In this document: in pieces, positions 59,556 through 64,000 of the stretch
Layout of the letters: each line of letters starts with the position of its first letter
Position numbering within the stretch: the first letter of the stretch is position 1
Source of the DNA: Paraspadella gotoi
Taxonomy: Eukaryota; Chaetognatha
Length of the DNA: 64,000 nucleotides
Direction: 5' to 3'
NCBI GenBank assembly: GCA_051294375.1
Contig: CM119265.1
Coordinates: 8,068,772-8,132,771, forward strand
Notes under the pieces: model-generated
The model's database searches: none
The model's input: only the letters and a program-made list of their open reading frames with translations
What the model was told of the DNA's origin: nothing
Program-made: the position numbers and the translations under genes

Positions 59556-60521
59556 AGACTTATAATGTGTGTTGACGTCAGTTCCGGATAAAAAAAAAGA
59601 AAGTTTCTTTCTTCCTTTTTTTGTCTCTTTTCTATTTTCTTGTTTTCTTGAATATTTTTTTTTTTCGTCGTAGAATTTATTGTGAATTAATCATGCGTGA
59701 ATTTTTTAGCCTTTTTCATGGAACTCCAAAGTAAAACACTGCTCTTATTAATAATAATATATCGTGTTCACTTTATGAATAATTTTAATTTGTATTAACA
59801 CCAATATATCTCTCTCTTATTTCCCTCACCGACTTTTCATCTTTTATTTTCTCGCATCCACGGAACAATCTCCGCCCTCGCGTCCCATTAGGTAAGCGCG
59901 CTCGTTGCCATAGCAACAAACTTTTATTCCTTTCGTCGCATGAAAACATTTTTAGTTATATGAAAACGATTTTTATCGCGGAAACATCGTCTCTCTAATT
60001 GAATTTTATGAGCTGCGATATTTTTATTTCTTCGTCTAACCTGTCCGCGACTCGACGAGCCTTTCCCTCCCGCCAATCACTTCCCATTAAGAGGGGAGGG
60101 GGTGAAGGCGTTGACCCCCCCCCCCGTCGATCTCCGACCCACCGTTTTCCTCCCACTTTCCATTCCCTTCCCCGCGTCGATCCCCGACGATCTCCGACCA
60201 ACCCTCTTTCTCTCCCGACATCTAATCCCCCAATTCTCCGAACCGGTGGGCGGATCCCTGACCCCGTGCCGATCTCTAACCCACCCCCCTTTCACCCCTT
60301 TGCAATTCTGACCAACATTACCTCCCAACCGCACCCCCCTTGCTTTCCCTCCCCTTCTGATCCGAGAGCTCGCCGTCGTTGCTAAGCGACTCGCCGACTG
60401 CAAACTGCCGATAATTTCCAACGTTTCTCTCTATCTTTTCTCCCTTTCCTCTCCTTTTTTTTATTCTTTTTGCCTCGCCTTTTCTTTCTCTCTCTCGATA
60501 GCTCGCCATCCTTCACGAGAG
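59551..60521. other. Noncoding stretch, C-rich in the second half
   Basis: AT-rich to 60050, then C-rich with repeated cgatc/ctccgacc words (about 60125-60260), which form short imperfect direct repeats. No gene is supported. Confidence 0.45.
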
Positions 60522-60522
60522 A

Positions 60523-60555
<33 letters not shown>

Positions 60556-61376
60556 NNNNNNNNNNNNNNNNNNNNNNNNNNNNNNNNNNNNNNNNNNNNN
60601 NNNNNNNNNNNNNNNNNNNNNNNNNNNNNNNNNNNNNNNNNNNNNNNNNNNNNNNNNNNNNNNNNNNNNNNNNNNNNNNNNNNNNNNNNNNNNNNNNNNN
60701 NNNNNNNNNNNNNNNNNNNNNNNNNNNNNNNNNNNNNNNNNNNNNNNNNNNNNNNNNNNNNNNNNNNNNNNNNNNNNNNNNNNNNNNNNNNNNNNNNNNN
60801 NNNNNNNNNNNNNNNNNNNNNNNNNNNNNNNNNNNNNNNNNNNNNNNNNNNNNNNNNNNNNNNNNNNNNNNNNNNNNNNNNNNNNNNNNNNNNNNNNNNN
60901 NNNNNNNNNNNNNNNNNNNNNNNNNNNNNNNNNNNNNNNNNNNNNNNNNNNNNNNNNNNNNNNNNNNNNNNNNNNNNNNNNNNNNNNNNNNNNNNNNNNN
61001 NNNNNNNNNNNNNNNNNNNNNNNNNNNNNNNNNNNNNNNNNNNNNNNNNNNNNNNNNNNNNNNNNNNNNNNNNNNNNNNNNNNNNNNNNNNNNNNNNNNN
61101 NNNNNNNNNNNNNNNNNNNNNNNNNNNNNNNNNNNNNNNNNNNNNNNNNNNNNNNNNNNNNNNNNNNNNNNNNNNNNNNNNNNNNNNNNNNNNNNNNNNN
61201 NNNNNNNNNNNNNNNNNNNNNNNNNNNNNNNNNNNNNNNNNNNNNNNNNNNNNNNNNNNNNNNNNNNNNNNNNNNNNNNNNNNNNNNNNNNNNNNNNNNN
61301 NNNNNNNNNNNNNNNNNNNNNNNNNNNNNNNNNNNNNNNNNNNNNNNNNNNNNNNNNNNNNNNNNNNNNNNNNNNN
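60522..61376. other. (GA)n tract and 821-N gap
   Basis: GA repeat at 60522-60555 runs into an N gap to 61376. Confidence 0.9.
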
Positions 61377-62152
61377 AGTGTCACAAAGTCACAGTGTAAA
61401 AGAGTCACAGAGCCACGGAAATTCAAGGGTACGAAAAGAAACGAAAGGAAGTATGAGTTTTTTAGTNNNNNNNNNNNNNNNNNNNNNNNNNNNNNNNNNN
61501 NNNNNNNNNNNNNNNNNNNNNNNNNNNNNNNNNNNNNNNNNNNNNNNNNNNNNNNNNNNNNNNNNNNNNNNNNNNNNNNNNNNNNNNNNNNNNNNNNNNN
61601 NNNNNNNNNNNNNNNNNNNNNNNNNNNNNNNNNNNNNNNNNNNNNNNNNNNNNNNNNNNNNNNNNNNNNNNNNNNNNNNNNNNNNNNNNNNNNNNNNNNN
61701 NNNNNNNNNNNNNNNNNNNNNNNNNNNNNNNNNCGCTCACCCGGGTTAACCCACTTCCGGGGCAGAGAGAGAAAGAGAGAGTCTACTGGAGGCAGAAATG
61801 GAAAAACCGGATGTAATAGGAACGCGCACAGAAGGGGAGAGACGGGGAGAGCAAAGATTTGGAGAAAGAGAGAGAGAGATGATTTTGAGAGCGAGACGAG
61901 GAAGAGAAGAAACGATTGGAGAAGCGAGAAGGAAATGCGGGGGATCGCCCGCGCATTTCGTGCCGGTCGGAAAGAGAGAGAGAGAGANNNNNNNNNNNNN
62001 NNNNNNNNNNNNNNNNNNNNNNNNNNNNNNNNNNNNNNNNNNNNNNNNNNNNNNNNNNNNNNNNNNNNNNNNNNNNNNNNNNNNNNNNNNNNNNNNNNNN
62101 NNNNNNNNNNNNNNNNNNNNNNNNNNNNNNNNNNNNNNNNNNNNNNNNNNNN
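61377..62152. other. GA-rich sequence with 267-N and 165-N gaps
   Basis: Short islands of sequence (61377-61466 and 61734-61987) lie between gaps. The first has agagtcaca-type direct repeats (gtcacaaagtcacagtg); the second is purine-rich. No gene. Confidence 0.6.
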
Positions 62153-62626
62153 GAAAGACAAAATCGGAAAGAATAAATTCATAAACGAAGTCGCAAACTC
62201 CTTGGGTGAATGGTGAATGGTTCGTGACCCTTAAACGATGTTTCAGTTCAAGTGACGATTTCACGCATCGGTTTTGTTGTGTAAAGATGTAACGTGACAT
62301 GAAACTGAAATTCCCGATGGATTGAGGAATCCGTAGAAAGAACGTTTCAAACAACAGCAAAGAGCGCCTTTGATTTCTTCCTTAATAGGATTTCAATTTG
62401 TAATGACTCTCCTTTGAAAGTGGCTTCAGGATTTCCCCCCATCCTTTAAAATAGTGACAAGCGCCCGTAAGAAAGAATGCTAAAGGGAGAAGGAGAGAGT
62501 GAAAGGTTTGTACGCGCTTTTTCGTTTCCATGGCGACTGAAATGATTTCCCGCTGCTTCCAGAATATCCTCCTGTTTGTTTTTTAGAGTCTCACTTTAGA
62601 ATTTTCTTTAAAACATGAGCTAGAGA
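62153..62626. other. Noncoding stretch
   Basis: Ordinary mixed sequence without a supported gene. Confidence 0.45.
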
Positions 62627-62651
62627 NNNNNNNNNNNNNNNNNNNNNNNNN
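62627..62651. other. Assembly gap of exactly 25 N
   Basis: Followed by irregular GA-rich sequence, as at 14116 and 44272. Confidence 0.95.
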
Positions 62652-62790
62652 GCAGAGAGAGAGGGAGAGAAAGAAGAGAACAGAAGAGACAGAGAGGAAG
62701 AGGAGAGAGAAGAAGAGGGAGGAAGCGAGAGACTGAGAGGAACAGAAGAGAGAGAGAGAGAGAGAGACGAGGAGAAAGAAGAGAAGAGAG
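62652..62790 (+). repeat. Irregular GA-rich stretch
   Basis: gaga words with many single-base interruptions, directly right of the 25-N gap. Confidence 0.75.
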
Positions 62791-63423
62791 ACACGAATAA
62801 GTATCGTAAGGAGACGCGAGGCATCCAAAGGCGAGAGATAGTTGTCGACTGTACCGAGAGATATGAAGAGAAGATGAATGCACGCAGCACGAGGAAGGGA
62901 CGTAGGAGATGTGGGATAAAATTGAAAAGTAAAGAGGAGAAGTTAAAGAATCGTCTATTTGCAAGAGAAAATTTTTGACCCTCGCAGAAAGATCAGACAC
63001 GCAGGATAAGGCGTTCAATCTTGTGGAGGTGCAAGAGAGGGGAGGAGGGAGAAAAAGGACGAAAAAATAAAAGCATATAAATGAGAAGGACGAAAGAGTG
63101 AAAGAAAGAGGAAATCAAAGAAAAACTTAAGTAGCAAGCGGGAGAACCAAACAAAGGAGGACAACTGGAAGGTTCGTCGAAGACGACTTCGAAGCTTGGA
63201 CGAGGAAATAAGAAAAGAAAGGTGTGACGTTCGAATGCTTTTGCCTCATTTTTTTGATTAGAATCGATTATTAATTCCTGACGAAAAACAATACGGGGCA
63301 AGCCCGGGCGATAAAAATTGTTACGATTTACTTAGAGGAGTAGAGGAGAAGAGAGAGAGGCTAACAGACTTAGCTTTTTTTACGAGTTCCTTTTCACCTT
63401 CTTCCACAAAGCGAATAGGGACC
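62791..63423. other. Purine-rich noncoding stretch
   Basis: A/G-rich plus strand without a supported gene. Confidence 0.45.
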
Positions 63424-63456
<33 letters not shown>

Positions 63457-63474
63457 CTCTCTCTCTCTCTCTCA

Positions 63475-63506
<32 letters not shown>
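63424..63506 (+). repeat. Interrupted (CT)n tract
   Basis: CT repeats with a few extra C and one cat interruption. Confidence 0.92.
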
Positions 63507-64000
63507 CTCCCTCCGGCGTCCACTCCCTTCACCCCACCTCTCATCAAGTATTCTTGCCGAATCTTTGGCACCTTGAGCTCCCGGCTCATATCATGAAGTT
63601 GCATGACAAACAGTTTTTAACACTGGCGGAAGCCTCATTTTCCTCGCCCGCTTCCACCTCTCGACTCCCCACCCCATTTCCACGTGTAATTCACTCCTGA
63701 CACCACAGCCCCTCCACCTTCCCCCCAAATCCTTTTTCATGTCTTACGTCTTCTCTCGCGTTTTTTTTTTTCGTCGAAAATCGATTGCATTCCTTTGAGA
63801 CGAAACCATTTTAGAGGTGGTGTTCCTCATAAAAAAAAACGGGGGCGAGTTTCCAGTCGCGGGCCGCTGGGTGCACGTATCCATGTCAGACAATGCTGTC
63901 AGGATGAATGCTTGCGTGATGTCGTGTCTATCTTTAGCGGAGGGCTTCATTGCCGTTGCAATATTGAGGAGATACTAAAATTGGCGAGCATCGACAGAGG
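63507..64000. other. Noncoding stretch at the window end
   Basis: C-rich then mixed sequence. No supported gene; a short minus-strand frame at 63744-63950 has no recognised domain. Confidence 0.4.

Noticed and set aside
60461-62182. 573-codon open frame on the minus strand
   Set aside because: Most of it is N; the frame is open only because N codons are not stops.

Overview
The window looks like noncoding nuclear DNA from an animal, most likely an insect. It is AT-rich, yet CpG is common rather than depleted. It carries very long (CT)n/(GA)n microsatellites, (CGT)n/(GAC)n triplet runs, intron- and UTR-like sequence, and LINE remnants. CpG excess on an AT-rich background fits Hymenoptera, but this is a weak inference. 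I see no bacterial operon, rRNA gene, convincing tRNA gene or CRISPR array. Most long open frames are by-products of (CT)n/(GA)n tracts, of N runs, or of pyrimidine-rich strands that cannot form stop codons.

Layout: 1-2210 is AT-rich and 5'-UTR-like. 2236-16625 is a patchwork of duplicated blocks: A1 (2478-4741), B1 (4742-7443), A2 (7451-9420), a single-copy stretch, B2 inverted (10543-13033), then C1 (13049-14055), D1 (14232-14703), C2 (14705-15745) and D2 inverted (16232-16625). 16626-26493 is pyrimidine-rich or ordinary noncoding sequence broken by large gaps. 26821-28590 is base-balanced sequence with no recognisable structure. 28591-41860 is noncoding with several microsatellites, two G-quadruplex candidates, a purine minisatellite and one possible exon. 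41861-47216 is a direct duplication (E1, E2). 47623-48280 is a 237-bp repeat pair with a terminal hairpin. 48281-56083 is noncoding with GC-rich and repeat-coded open frames. 56109 to about 58700 is a frameshifted LINE on the minus strand, with endonuclease and reverse-transcriptase motifs. 58701-64000 is noncoding and heavily gapped.

The strongest overall signal concerns how the assembly was made. There are eight gaps of exactly 25 N. Several are next to second, indel-rich copies of nearby sequence, and block E2 contains sequence matching the position and approximate length of the N gaps in E1. The simplest reading is a short-read scaffold gap-filled with uncorrected long reads, with duplicate or inverted copies left behind. 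True segmental duplication is not excluded.

The most gene-like feature is an alanine-rich exon at 7451-7837 that ends in a good splice donor; a frame-broken second copy lies at 2478-2980. I could not identify the gene. I found no convincing new biological system.
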